Source: JANOQP01 sp044227705 (GTDB lineage Bacteria > Bacteroidota > Bacteroidia > Chitinophagales > Saprospiraceae). From it: a stretch of 38,536 bases of DNA. A model generated the notes under the pieces. The model was not told the DNA's origin and searched no databases. It saw only the letters and a program-made list of their open reading frames with translations. The stretch spans positions 1 to 38,536 of the forward strand of contig JBGAWE010000011.1 of assembly GCA_044227705.1 (NCBI GenBank). The letters are read 5' to 3'. The number at the start of each line of letters is the position of its first letter. Position 1 is the stretch's first letter. Positions 22,779 to 30,061 of this stretch are shown here, in pieces. The translations under genes and the position numbers were made by a program.

Positions 22779-22809
22779 CTTCACAACCCAACAGGGCTGC
22801 TATTCTTGA

Positions 22810-23086
22810 AACTCTCAAAAAGTAAAAAGAGGGTGCCTCTGAGAGAGCGATTAAGAAGCGTGAACCGATGCGTTTCGTGCCACAAGAGTAGGGCGGTCGC
22901 CGGCGGGGGCCGTGCGAGATTGGGCCGCTTGCGTGACGGCGCGACGGGTTTCAAAACATGGATGTTTATCAAGAAAAACTAACCCGATTTGGGCAGACAA
23001 TTTGGCAGTCGAGCGACCGCTGGCATTAGCTTTGAGATGGAAAGCGGCCTGTTTTTCTCTAAAATTTCAACCAAACCTTTTTGAAA
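22810..23086. other. Intergenic region upstream of htpG
   Basis: This is 277 bases with no supported gene. A short hairpin agagg/cctct lies at about 22828-22840. The middle (22885-22955) is GC-rich and the last 40 bases before the htpG ATG are AT-rich. The htpG promoter should be here, but I found no clear consensus box. Confidence 0.45.
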
Positions 23087-24955
23087 ATGCAACGTGGAAC
23101 CATCGCCGTACAGACCGAGAACATCTTCCCCATCATCAAGAAGTTCCTCTATTCAGACCACGAAATCTTCCTGCGCGAGCTGGTGTCGAACGCCGTCGAC
23201 GCGACGACCAAGCTGCGCGTCCTCGCCAACCGGGGCGAGGTGCCGGGCGAAATCGGAGACGACCGGATTTCCATCTCGATAAACGAGACGGATAAAACGC
23301 TGACAATCAGCGACAAAGGCATCGGCATGACCGAGGAGGAGGTCGTCAAGTACCTCAACCAGATCGCTTTTTCGAGTGCCACGGAGTTCCTCGAAAAGCA
23401 CAAGGACTCGGGCATCATCGGCCATTTCGGTCTCGGTTTCTACTCGGCCTTCATGGTCGCGGACCGGGTGGAGGTCGTGACAAAATCGTTCCGCGAGGGC
23501 GCGGAGACTGTCAAGTGGAGTTGCGACGGCAGCCCCGAGTTCACACTGGAAAAAACGACCGAACGTGACAGGGGGACGGACGTGATTTTGCACATCAGCG
23601 GCGAGAACGAAGAATTCCTCGACCGGCACAAAATCGAGGGGCTGTTGGAGAAATACTGCAAGTTCCTGCCCGTCGCCATCCAGTTTGGGACAAAAACGGA
23701 ATACGTAGAAGACTCGGAATCAACCGACGAGCCGAAAAAGGACAAGGCCATCGAGGTCGACAACATCATCAACGACCACCCGCCCATCTGGAAAAAGCAG
23801 CCGTCGGAGCTTTCCGAGGAGGACTATAAATCGTTCTATCGGCTGCTCTACCCGATGTCGGCGGAGCCGGAATTCTGGATTCACCTCAACATCGACTACC
23901 CGTTCAACCTGACGGGCGTGCTCTATTTCCCGAAAATCGCGGGGGCCTTCGAGCTGCAGAAGAACAAAATCCAGCTCTACTCCAACCAGGTCTTCGTCAC
24001 CGACGACGTGCGCGACATCGTGCCCGAGTGGCTCACGCTGCTGCACGGCGTCATCGACTCGCCGGACATCCCGCTGAACGTCTCGCGCTCGTCGCTGCAG
24101 GCCGACGGGGCGGTGAAAAAAATCACGGGCTACATCACCAAAAAGGTGGCCGACAAGCTGGCCGAGCTGTTCAAAAGCGACCGCGCCAACTTCGAGTCGA
24201 AGTGGAAAGACCTCGGCGTTTTCATCAAGTTCGGCACGATTCAGGACGAGAAGTTTGCCGAGCGCAGCAGCGAGTTCATTCTGTTGAAGAATGTCGCGGG
24301 AAAATTCTTCACCGTCGATGAGTACAAGGAGGCGATTAAAGCCAACCAAACCGACAAGCACGGCAAACTGGTCGGCATCTACGCCAACGACCCCGCCGCG
24401 CAGCACGGCCAGATAAAAGCCGCCGAGGCGCGCGGCTACGACGTCCTCGAAATGAACGAGCCGCTGCTCGACGGCCACTTCATGCAGCACCTCGAATACC
24501 GGGGGAAGACCGATATGCTTTTCGTCCGCGTGGACAGCGACACGGTCGACAACCTTGTTCAAAAGGACGAGAAGACCGAGTCCGTTCTCTCCGAAAAGGA
24601 GGTCGAATCGGTCAAAAAGCTGTTCGAGACCGTTGTCACCGAGAAGGGGGCGAAGGTCGAGGTGAAGGCCCTTTCGCCCGACGACCAGCCGGTGGTCATC
24701 ACGCGGCCCGAGTTTTTGCGGCGGATGAAGGAGATGCAGCAGATGCAGTTCGGCGGGATGGACTTGTTCGACAGCTATCAAGTCGTGGTCAACTCGAACC
24801 ACCCGGTCGTCGCGCAGAAACTGGCCAGCGGCGACGAATCGGCTCAAAAAGACCTCGCCAGCTACCTGTTCCAGCTCGCCCTCCTCAATCAGGGGATGCT
24901 CAAAGGCGACAAACTGACGGAGTTTGTCAGCCGCTCGCTCTCCTTTATTAAATAG
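23087..24955 (+). CDS. htpG: Molecular chaperone HtpG (Hsp90 family)
   Basis: A 622-residue Hsp90. ATG 23087 gives MQRGTIAVQTENIFPIIKKF, the normal family start. The N-terminal ATPase domain shows FLRELVSNAVDATTKLRVLA (metal/ATP Asn), ISDKGIGMTEEEVVKYLNQI and IGHFGLGFYSAFMVADRVEV (lid/glycine loop, about 113-127). The middle domain has LYFPKIAGAFELQKNKIQLY, the catalytic-loop Arg in LNVSRSSLQAD, and the C-terminal dimer domain ends in NQGMLKGDKLTEFVSRSLSF. The protein is a cytoplasmic ATP-driven dimeric chaperone. It is transcribed alone: a strong terminator starts 21 bases after the stop, and the upstream region is the hairpin-rich segment on the opposite strand. Confidence 0.97.
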   Translation: MQRGTIAVQTENIFPIIKKFLYSDHEIFLRELVSNAVDATTKLRVLANRGEVPGEIGDDRISISINETDKTLTISDKGIGMTEEEVVKYLNQIAFSSATEFLEKHKDSGIIGHFGLGFYSAFMVADRVEVVTKSFREGAETVKWSCDGSPEFTLEKTTERDRGTDVILHISGENEEFLDRHKIEGLLEKYCKFLPVAIQFGTKTEYVEDSESTDEPKKDKAIEVDNIINDHPPIWKKQPSELSEEDYKSFYRLLYPMSAEPEFWIHLNIDYPFNLTGVLYFPKIAGAFELQKNKIQLYSNQVFVTDDVRDIVPEWLTLLHGVIDSPDIPLNVSRSSLQADGAVKKITGYITKKVADKLAELFKSDRANFESKWKDLGVFIKFGTIQDEKFAERSSEFILLKNVAGKFFTVDEYKEAIKANQTDKHGKLVGIYANDPAAQHGQIKAAEARGYDVLEMNEPLLDGHFMQHLEYRGKTDMLFVRVDSDTVDNLVQKDEKTESVLSEKEVESVKKLFETVVTEKGAKVEVKALSPDDQPVVITRPEFLRRMKEMQQMQFGGMDLFDSYQVVVNSNHPVVAQKLASGDESAQKDLASYLFQLALLNQGMLKGDKLTEFVSRSLSFIK

Positions 24956-24976
24956 GAGCGCCTCCAAGCTTCAGAG

Positions 24977-25006
24977 AAAAGCCAGTCCGCCGCCGGGCTG
25001 GCTTTT
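24977..25006 (+). terminator. Intrinsic terminator after htpG
   Basis: Arms aaaagccagtccg (24977-24989) and cgggctggctttt (24994-25006) over a four-base loop, with one T-G wobble, end in a T run to 25008. Confidence 0.9.
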
Positions 25007-25078
25007 TTGTTGCGCGAAGGTCTGGGCCGATAACTTTTCAGATTTTCGCCCGCCCCGCGAACAAATCGACACGACGAA

Positions 25079-25933
25079 ATGACGCTCACCGAACACCAAC
25101 GCGGCCTCGCTGCCTGCGCTCTCGCCGGCCTCCTGTGGAGCAGCGGCGGCCTGCTCATCAAACTGCTGCCCTACCCGCCGGCAACCATCAACTGCTGGCG
25201 GTCGCTGTTCGCCATGCTGGTCTTTGCCGTCGTCTTCGGCAAATCGGTCCTCAAAACCAATCTCGGCTCATGGCTGACGAGCATTTTTTATGCGGCGATG
25301 CTCCTGTCCTTCGTCGTGGCGACGAAGCTGACGACCTCGGCCAACGCCATTTTTTTGGAGTTCACCGCGCCGGTCTACGTCCTGCTTTTGGAGCCTATCT
25401 TGTTCAAAATCAAACTGTTGCGCGTCAACGTGGCCACCGTCTGCCTCTGCATCGTGGGGATGGGGCTGTTCCTGCTCGACGGCTTCGGCAGCGGGCAAAT
25501 CACGGGGAACCTGATGGCACTGTTGAGCGGCGCGTGCTTCGCCTCTTTCATGCTCGGCCAGCGGCTCAACGACCCGGCGCACCACGCAGCGGCCATTTTT
25601 TGGGGCAATTTCATCGTCGTCGCGGCAAGCCTGCCGACGGCCGCCGAGAGCGGCTGGCCGGGCTGGACGAACTTCTCGATGCTCGCCTTTTTGGGCATCT
25701 TCCAGATTGGCGGGGCGTACGCGCTGTTCACCTACGGGCTGAAACGGACGCTCGCCATCGAGGCCAGCCTCCTCGCGTTCGTCGAGCCGATTCTCAATCC
25801 GGTCTGGGTCTGGCTCGGCTACGGGGAGCGGCCGGGCAAATGGGCCATCGTCGGCGGCCTCGTCATCCTGACGACTCTGCTTTTGAAAACACTTGTTTTT
25901 GAGCGCGGTTTGGCTCGACAAACGGAGGGATAA
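25079..25933 (+). CDS. DMT-superfamily (EamA) transporter
   Basis: A 284-residue protein with about ten membrane helices and two EamA repeats: the first about residues 10-140 (CALAGLLWSSGGLLIKLLPY, LTTSANAIFLEFTAPVYVLL), the second 150-280 (GNLMALLSGACFASFMLGQR, then LAIEASLLAFVEPILNPVWV). The AFVEPILNPVWVWLGYGE block is typical of drug/metabolite exporters. The substrate cannot be told; amino-acid or metabolite export is common in the family. The gene ends one base before the hutU stop on the other strand, so the two transcripts converge without a visible terminator between them. Confidence 0.9.
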   Translation: MTLTEHQRGLAACALAGLLWSSGGLLIKLLPYPPATINCWRSLFAMLVFAVVFGKSVLKTNLGSWLTSIFYAAMLLSFVVATKLTTSANAIFLEFTAPVYVLLLEPILFKIKLLRVNVATVCLCIVGMGLFLLDGFGSGQITGNLMALLSGACFASFMLGQRLNDPAHHAAAIFWGNFIVVAASLPTAAESGWPGWTNFSMLAFLGIFQIGGAYALFTYGLKRTLAIEASLLAFVEPILNPVWVWLGYGERPGKWAIVGGLVILTTLLLKTLVFERGLARQTEG

Positions 25934-27967
25934 TCAATTGATTTTCAACCCCTTAAGCACAGTGCGCACTAGTTCCTCCTCCGCAATTTCCGCCACCGTA
26001 ACCTCCAGCCCCGGCTCCGCTTTCATCGTCCGCGAGAGGGTCGAAAGCGCGTTCGGGTTCCGTGCCCATGCCCGCCGGGCGATGCCGTTGTTGACGTCCC
26101 AAAAGAGCATCGAGCGCAGCCGCCGCCGGGCCGCCGCCGAGCCGTCGAGCACGAGGCCGAAGCCGCCGTTGATGGCCTCGCCCCAGCCGGTGCCGCCGCC
26201 GTTGTGGAGGCTGACCCACGTCGCGCCGCGGAAGGCGTCGCCGACGAAGTTGTGCACCGCCATGTCGGCCGTCCAGCGGGAGCCGTCGTAGATGTTGGCC
26301 GTCTCGCGCAGCGGCGAGTCGGTGCCGCTCACGTCGTGGTGGTCGCGGCCGAGGACGACGGGGCCTTTCAACCGCCCCGATTTTATCGCCCGGTTGAAGG
26401 CCTCGGCGATGAGCGTGCGCCCCTCCGCGTCGGCGTAGAGTATGCGCGAAAAGGAGCCGACGACCGGCAGGTTCTTGCCCGCAGATTTTATCCAAACAAT
26501 GTTGTCGCGGATTTGGCCCCGGATTTCCTCCGGCGCGGTTTTCAGCATTTTTTGGAGGACGGAGGCAGCAATTTTGTCCGTCGCCGCGAGGTCGGCCGCG
26601 TCGCCCGAGCAGCAGACCCAGCGGAAGGGGCCGAAGCCGAAATCGAAGCACATCGGCCCCATGATGTCCTCCACGTAGCTCGGGTAGCGGAAGCCGCTCG
26701 GTTTGTTTTTGTCGAAGATTTCGGCGCCCGCCTCGCCCGCTTCTTTCAGAAAGGCATTGCCGTAGTCCCAGAAGTACATGCCGTTTTCGGCCATCTGGTT
26801 GACGGCCGCGACGTGGCGGCGCAGGGTCGCACGGCATTCCTCGAGGAAGCGGTTTTTGTCTGAAATCAACAGTTTTTTGGCCTCTTCAAAAGAAAAACCG
26901 GCGGGCGTGTAGCCCATGTCGTCGATGTTGTGGAGGCTGGTCTGGTCGCTTCCCAGGTCGATTCGGACATTTTCGGCCACGAATTTTTCCCACAAATCGA
27001 CCACGTTGCCGTGGTAGACGAGGGCGATGCCGCGCCGCTCGCGCCGGTTCTTTTCGATGGCCGCGAGGAGCTTGTCGAGGTCGGTGAAAACATTCTCTTT
27101 CAAAATATACCCGTCTGCCACGCGCTGCCCGACCGCGTCGCCGTCCGTCTCCGCGACGACGCCGACACAGCCCGTGATGACCGCCGCCCGTGCCTGCGCG
27201 CCTGACATCCCGCCGAGGCCGGAGGTCACAAAGACGCGGCCCCGCAGGTCGTCCGTCCCGAGGCCGAGGAGGCGCCCGGCGTTGAGCAGCGTGATGGTCG
27301 TGCCGTGGACGATGCCCTGTGGCCCGATGTACATGAACGAGCCGGCTGTCATCTGCCCGTACTGGGTCGTGCCGAGGGCGTTGAAACGGTTCCAGTCCTC
27401 TTTTTTGGAGTAGTTCGGCACCATCATGCCGTTCGTCACGACGACGCGCGGGGCCTCCGGGTGGCTCGGGAAGAGGCCCATCGGGTGGCCCGAGTACATC
27501 ACAAGTGTCTGGTTGTCAGTCATTTGCGCGAGGTAGCGCATCGTCAGGAGGTACTGCGCCCAGTTCTGGAAGACGGCCCCGTTGCCGCCGTAGGTGATGA
27601 GCTCGTGGGGGTGCTTGGCCACCTTCGGGTCGAGGTTGTTCTGGATCATCAGCATGATGGCGGCCGCCTGCTGCGAGCGGTGCGGGTAGTCGGAAACGGG
27701 CCGCGAGCGCATCGCGTAGGTCGGGCGAAACCGGTGCATATAAATACGCCCGAACCTTTCCAGCTCCTCGGCAAACTCGGGGGCGAGGGCGGCATGGTGC
27801 TTTTTCGGGAAATAGCGCAGCGCGTTTCGCACGGCCAGCACCTTTTCATCTTCTGAAAGCATAGAAACAACCCGCCTCGGGGCGTGGCTGACGGACGGGT
27901 CGAGGGGTCGCGCGGCGGGCAGTTGGTCGGGGATTCCGGCGAGGATTTGGTTGGCGAATTCGCTCAT
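25934..27967 (-). CDS. hutU: Urocanate hydratase
   Basis: A 677-residue enzyme from ATG 27967 (MSEFANQILAGIPDQLPAAR). It uses NAD+ tightly bound as an electrophile to turn urocanate into imidazolone propionate in histidine breakdown. Family blocks: ELITYGGNGAVFQNWAQYLL, MYSGHPMGLFPSHPEAPRVV, TAGSFMYIGPQGIVHGTTIT, VTSGLGGMSGAQARAAVITG (NAD site), GPMCFDFGFGPFRWVCCSGD (with the active-site Cys) and DHHDVSGTDSPLRETANIYD. The longer frame upstream of the ATG reads through a palindromic repeat and is not counted. No hutH, hutI or hutG is next to it, so histidine catabolism genes must be elsewhere or absent. Confidence 0.96.
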   Translation of the reverse strand: MSEFANQILAGIPDQLPAARPLDPSVSHAPRRVVSMLSEDEKVLAVRNALRYFPKKHHAALAPEFAEELERFGRIYMHRFRPTYAMRSRPVSDYPHRSQQAAAIMLMIQNNLDPKVAKHPHELITYGGNGAVFQNWAQYLLTMRYLAQMTDNQTLVMYSGHPMGLFPSHPEAPRVVVTNGMMVPNYSKKEDWNRFNALGTTQYGQMTAGSFMYIGPQGIVHGTTITLLNAGRLLGLGTDDLRGRVFVTSGLGGMSGAQARAAVITGCVGVVAETDGDAVGQRVADGYILKENVFTDLDKLLAAIEKNRRERRGIALVYHGNVVDLWEKFVAENVRIDLGSDQTSLHNIDDMGYTPAGFSFEEAKKLLISDKNRFLEECRATLRRHVAAVNQMAENGMYFWDYGNAFLKEAGEAGAEIFDKNKPSGFRYPSYVEDIMGPMCFDFGFGPFRWVCCSGDAADLAATDKIAASVLQKMLKTAPEEIRGQIRDNIVWIKSAGKNLPVVGSFSRILYADAEGRTLIAEAFNRAIKSGRLKGPVVLGRDHHDVSGTDSPLRETANIYDGSRWTADMAVHNFVGDAFRGATWVSLHNGGGTGWGEAINGGFGLVLDGSAAARRRLRSMLFWDVNNGIARRAWARNPNALSTLSRTMKAEPGLEVTVAEIAEEELVRTVLKGLKIN

Positions 27968-27992
27968 TTTCTTCTGATTTAGGGCGCAAATG

Positions 27993-28060
27993 TGGCCGTT
28001 GTCGGCGTCCTCGCCAACAACTCTCGCGCTGGTTGTTGGCTGGGACGCCAACAACGGCCA
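27993..28060. repeat. Palindromic repeat (GGCCGTTGTTGGC family), copy upstream of hutU
   Basis: Arms of about 29 bases (27993-28021 and 28031-28060) pair with three mismatches; the centre holds ctctcgcgc. The arm word tggccgttgtyggcgtcc and the core ctcgcg match the copy inside the sensor kinase. It lies between the HxlR-gene stop (28117) and the hutU start (27967) on the minus strand. Confidence 0.8.
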
Positions 28061-28116
28061 AAAATTGGCAAGCTGCCGAGCCAAATGCACCCGACCGCCG
28101 GGCATTTCTGCAAAAC

Positions 28117-28506
28117 TCAATCCTTCGACATCAAAAACCGCCGGTGCTGCTCCCCCCATGCGGAGAGCGCGTCGAGCATCGGCTTGAGGCTCTCGGCATA
28201 AGGCGTCAGTTCATATTCCACCGTCACGGGCTTCGTGTCGAGGACGCGGCGGGCGATGAGGCGGTGCAGTTCCAAGTCTTGCAATTCCTTCGAAAGCATC
28301 TTCGGGGTGATGCCCTGCACGCCGCGCTCCAGTTCGCGGAAGCGCTGCTTGCCGCCCATGAAAAGTGCAAGCAGGATGGGCAGTTTCCACTTCCCGCCGA
28401 GGAACTCGAGCGCGTCGGTGATGGCCCGCATCGAGACCGGGCAGACGGCCTCCGGGGCGGCGAGGGTTTGGCGTTGCCCTTTCGGGGCGATTGCTGTTGG
28501 TTCCAT
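28117..28506 (-). CDS. HxlR-family winged-helix transcriptional regulator
   Basis: A 129-residue MarR/HxlR-fold regulator. The family Cys is at VCPVSMRAITDALEFLGGKW, followed by KLPILLALFMGGKQRFRELE, then GITPKMLSKELQDLELHRLI (recognition helix) and PVTVEYELTPYAESLKPMLD. A single Cys early in the protein is typical of thiol-switch HxlR regulators such as YodB and QorR. It diverges from doxX and a qorB-like gene; hxlR-type genes beside quinone reductases usually repress them until quinones or aldehydes modify the Cys. The intergenic region has inverted and direct GTATAG words that could be its operator. The DNA-binding target and effector are inferred. Confidence 0.92.
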   Translation of the reverse strand: MEPTAIAPKGQRQTLAAPEAVCPVSMRAITDALEFLGGKWKLPILLALFMGGKQRFRELERGVQGITPKMLSKELQDLELHRLIARRVLDTKPVTVEYELTPYAESLKPMLDALSAWGEQHRRFLMSKD

Positions 28507-28566
28507 GCGTCAAAACTCCCTTGTTTTTGAATGAGAATCGGCCTTTTTAGCTGCCGCTTTCCCAAA

Positions 28567-28580
28567 GTATAGCACTATAC
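28567..28580. promoter_or_regulatory. Candidate HxlR operator
   Basis: The inverted repeat gtata-gcac-tatac lies in the divergent region between hxlR and doxX. A second half-site gtatag is at 28602-28607, about 35 bases away, and cgatag at 28591-28596 is a weaker relative. HxlR regulators commonly bind such TA-rich inverted repeats in divergent promoters. Confidence 0.5.
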
Positions 28581-28596
28581 AACAGGAAAGCGATAG

Positions 28597-28604
28597 CAAA
28601 AGTA
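28597..28604 (-). promoter_or_regulatory. Candidate -7 box for hxlR
   Basis: The minus-strand word TACTTTTG fits TAnnTTTG and overlaps the gtatag half-site at 28602-28607, so regulator binding would block it. It implies a leader of about 85 bases before the ATG at 28506. Confidence 0.35.
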
Positions 28605-28655
28605 TAGCCACTTGCCCAAAACCTTTGCCCATCTTTTCACAAAAATATCTTGACG

Positions 28656-29033
28656 ATGAAAATTCTGACTTGGGTGGTTCAGGCTCTCCTCGCCGCCGCC
28701 TTCCTCATGGCCGGTTTCATGAAAAGCACACAGCCCATTGAGCAGTTGAGCGCCATGCTGCCGTGGACGGGCCAGGTGCCGGCGGGCCTCGTCCGGTTCA
28801 TCGGCGTCTCGGAACTGGTCGGCGGGCTGGGCCTCGTGCTGCCGTGGCTGACGGGAATCCGCCGCAACCTGACGCCGCTCGCCGCTTGGGGGCTGGTCGC
28901 GGTCATGGGCCTGGCCTCGGCCTTCCACCTTTCGAAGGGCGAGTTCGCGGCCCTGCCCATCAACCTCGTGCTGGGCGGCTTGGCGGCCTTCGTGGCCATT
29001 CGCCGGGGCCGCGAATTGAATGCAACCAATTGA
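28656..29033 (+). CDS. DoxX-family membrane protein
   Basis: A 125-residue protein with four membrane helices (about 5-25, 46-68, 74-94 and 99-116). It begins MKILTWVVQALLAAAFLMAG and carries the family pattern GFMKSTQPIEQLSAMLPWTG, then RFIGVSELVGGLGLVLPWLT. DoxX-like proteins are small membrane partners of redox enzymes; their exact reaction is mostly unknown. The start ATG 28656 is chosen over a TTG two codons earlier. It is followed 27 bases later by the qorB-like gene and diverges from hxlR, so the two are the probable targets of that regulator. Confidence 0.88.
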   Translation: MKILTWVVQALLAAAFLMAGFMKSTQPIEQLSAMLPWTGQVPAGLVRFIGVSELVGGLGLVLPWLTGIRRNLTPLAAWGLVAVMGLASAFHLSKGEFAALPINLVLGGLAAFVAIRRGRELNATN

Positions 29034-29060
29034 TTTTCAAACTTTTAAGAAAACAGAACC

Positions 29061-29927
29061 ATGATTCTTGTAACAGGCGCGACGGGCCGCCTCGGCTCCG
29101 CCACCATCGATTTTCTCCTCCAAAAAACCGCCCCCTCGAACATCGCCGCCCTCGTGCGCGACCCGGCGAAGGCCGCTGCGCTGCGCGAAAAAGGCGTCGA
29201 AATCCGCACCGGCGACTACGACGACCCGGCCTCGCTCGCCGCCGCTTTCGCACGCATTGAAAAGCTCTACTTCGTCTCCGGCTCCGACTTGGCCCGCCGC
29301 GAGGCCCAGCACCGCAACGTGGTCGATGCCGCGAAGGCCGCCGGGGTCGGGCATGTCGTGTACAGCAGCTTCGACCGCAGGACGGAGGACGGTTCCTCGC
29401 CCATCGCCTTCGTCGCCGCCTCGCACCTCAAAACGGAGCAGTGGCTGCGCGAGTCGGGCATCCCGCACACCATCATGCTGCACGGGCTTTACACCGACAT
29501 GCTGCCGATGTTCCTTGGCGAAAAAGTCCTCGAGACCGGCGTGGTCTTCCAGCCGAGCGGGGCGGGGCGGACGGCCTTCGCCCTGCGCGGCGAGATGGCC
29601 GAAGCGGCCGCGACCGTCCTGACCTCCGATGGCCATGCCGGGAAATCGTACAGAATCACCGGCGAGGAGGCGCTCTCGTATGCCGACATCGCGGCGACAC
29701 TCTCGGATTTGACGGGCCGGGAAATCCGCCACGTCTCGCCGACGGTCGAGGATTTTGTGAAGGCACTGGGCGACACGGGCGTTCCGGCGGACTACGCTGG
29801 CTTTTTCGCGGCCTTCAGCAAGGCCATCGAGGCGGGCGAGTTTGAGCAGACCGATTCCGATTTCGAAAAACTCGTTGGAAGGAAGCCGACGACGGTGCGG
29901 GCGTTTTTGAGCGGAGTTTACGCCTGA
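29061..29927 (+). CDS. NmrA/SDR-type NAD(P)H:quinone oxidoreductase (QorB-like)
   Basis: A 288-residue atypical short-chain dehydrogenase. The N-terminal Rossmann motif is MILVTGATGRLGSATIDFLL. ALVRDPAKAAAL follows with the NADP-contacting Arg, then GDYDDPASLAAAFARIEKLY, RNVVDAAKAAGVGHVVYSSF and AASHLKTEQWLRESGIPHTI, as in E. coli QorB (YtfG). Family members reduce quinones with NADPH and lack the Tyr-x-x-x-Lys catalytic pair. The C-terminal part (YADIAATLSDLTGREI) is the substrate lobe. It follows doxX by 27 bases. With the divergent HxlR gene this resembles the qorB-ytfH arrangement of enterobacteria, which supports a quinone or electrophile stress role. Confidence 0.88.
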   Translation: MILVTGATGRLGSATIDFLLQKTAPSNIAALVRDPAKAAALREKGVEIRTGDYDDPASLAAAFARIEKLYFVSGSDLARREAQHRNVVDAAKAAGVGHVVYSSFDRRTEDGSSPIAFVAASHLKTEQWLRESGIPHTIMLHGLYTDMLPMFLGEKVLETGVVFQPSGAGRTAFALRGEMAEAAATVLTSDGHAGKSYRITGEEALSYADIAATLSDLTGREIRHVSPTVEDFVKALGDTGVPADYAGFFAAFSKAIEAGEFEQTDSDFEKLVGRKPTTVRAFLSGVYA

Positions 29928-29955
29928 ACAGCTTTCCAAAATGTTCGGGCAAGAA

Positions 29956-30010
29956 TTGGCCGCGGTTGGCACCCCCAAATTGAGGCCCGGGGGTGCCAAC
30001 AAAGGCCGAA
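29956..30010. repeat. Variant of the palindromic repeat family, intergenic
   Basis: Inner arms gttggcaccccc (29965-29976) and gggggtgccaac (29989-30000) pair perfectly; outer ggcc (29958-29961 with 30004-30007) pairs after three unpaired bases on each side. The ggcc-gttggc layout is shared with the copies at 5532 and 27993, but the stem interior differs. It can also act as a terminator for the qorB-like gene, although no T run follows. Confidence 0.6.
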
Positions 30011-30061
30011 AAATGGTTCGCTGACCGCGCTCGGCACCCAGTGCTAATCTTTCTTTGCCCC

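Larger units (their letters stand above)
22312..22809 (-). ncRNA. Candidate structured non-coding RNA, about 500 nt, minus strand
   Basis: No credible protein frame crosses this segment, and its composition is AT-richer than nearby genes. It contains at least eight local hairpins: three covarying repeats (see the three repeat entries), TAGAGCCA-GAAG-TGGCTTTA (22447-22428), aacagg/cctgtt (22538-22561), ttggca/tgccaa (22572-22590), cgattgg/ccaatcg (22601-22633) and gcttg/caagc (22639-22656). Irregular pairs in the terminator, the tetraloop hairpin and the third repeat are G-T on the minus strand but A-C on the plus strand, which points to minus-strand RNA. A near-consensus -7 word (TACTTTTTG, minus, 22824-22816) could set the 5' end near 22809. 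I do not recognise tmRNA, RNase P, SRP or 6S RNA features. Confidence 0.5.

Noticed and set aside
22373..22825. 150-residue plus-strand frame across the hairpin-rich region
   Set aside because: The three DNA repeats fall in different frames, the peptide has no family, and helix covariation favours RNA.
25934..28159. N-terminally extended hutU frame
   Set aside because: The extra 64 residues translate a palindromic repeat and the end of the HxlR gene on the same strand; ATG 27967 gives the normal family start.
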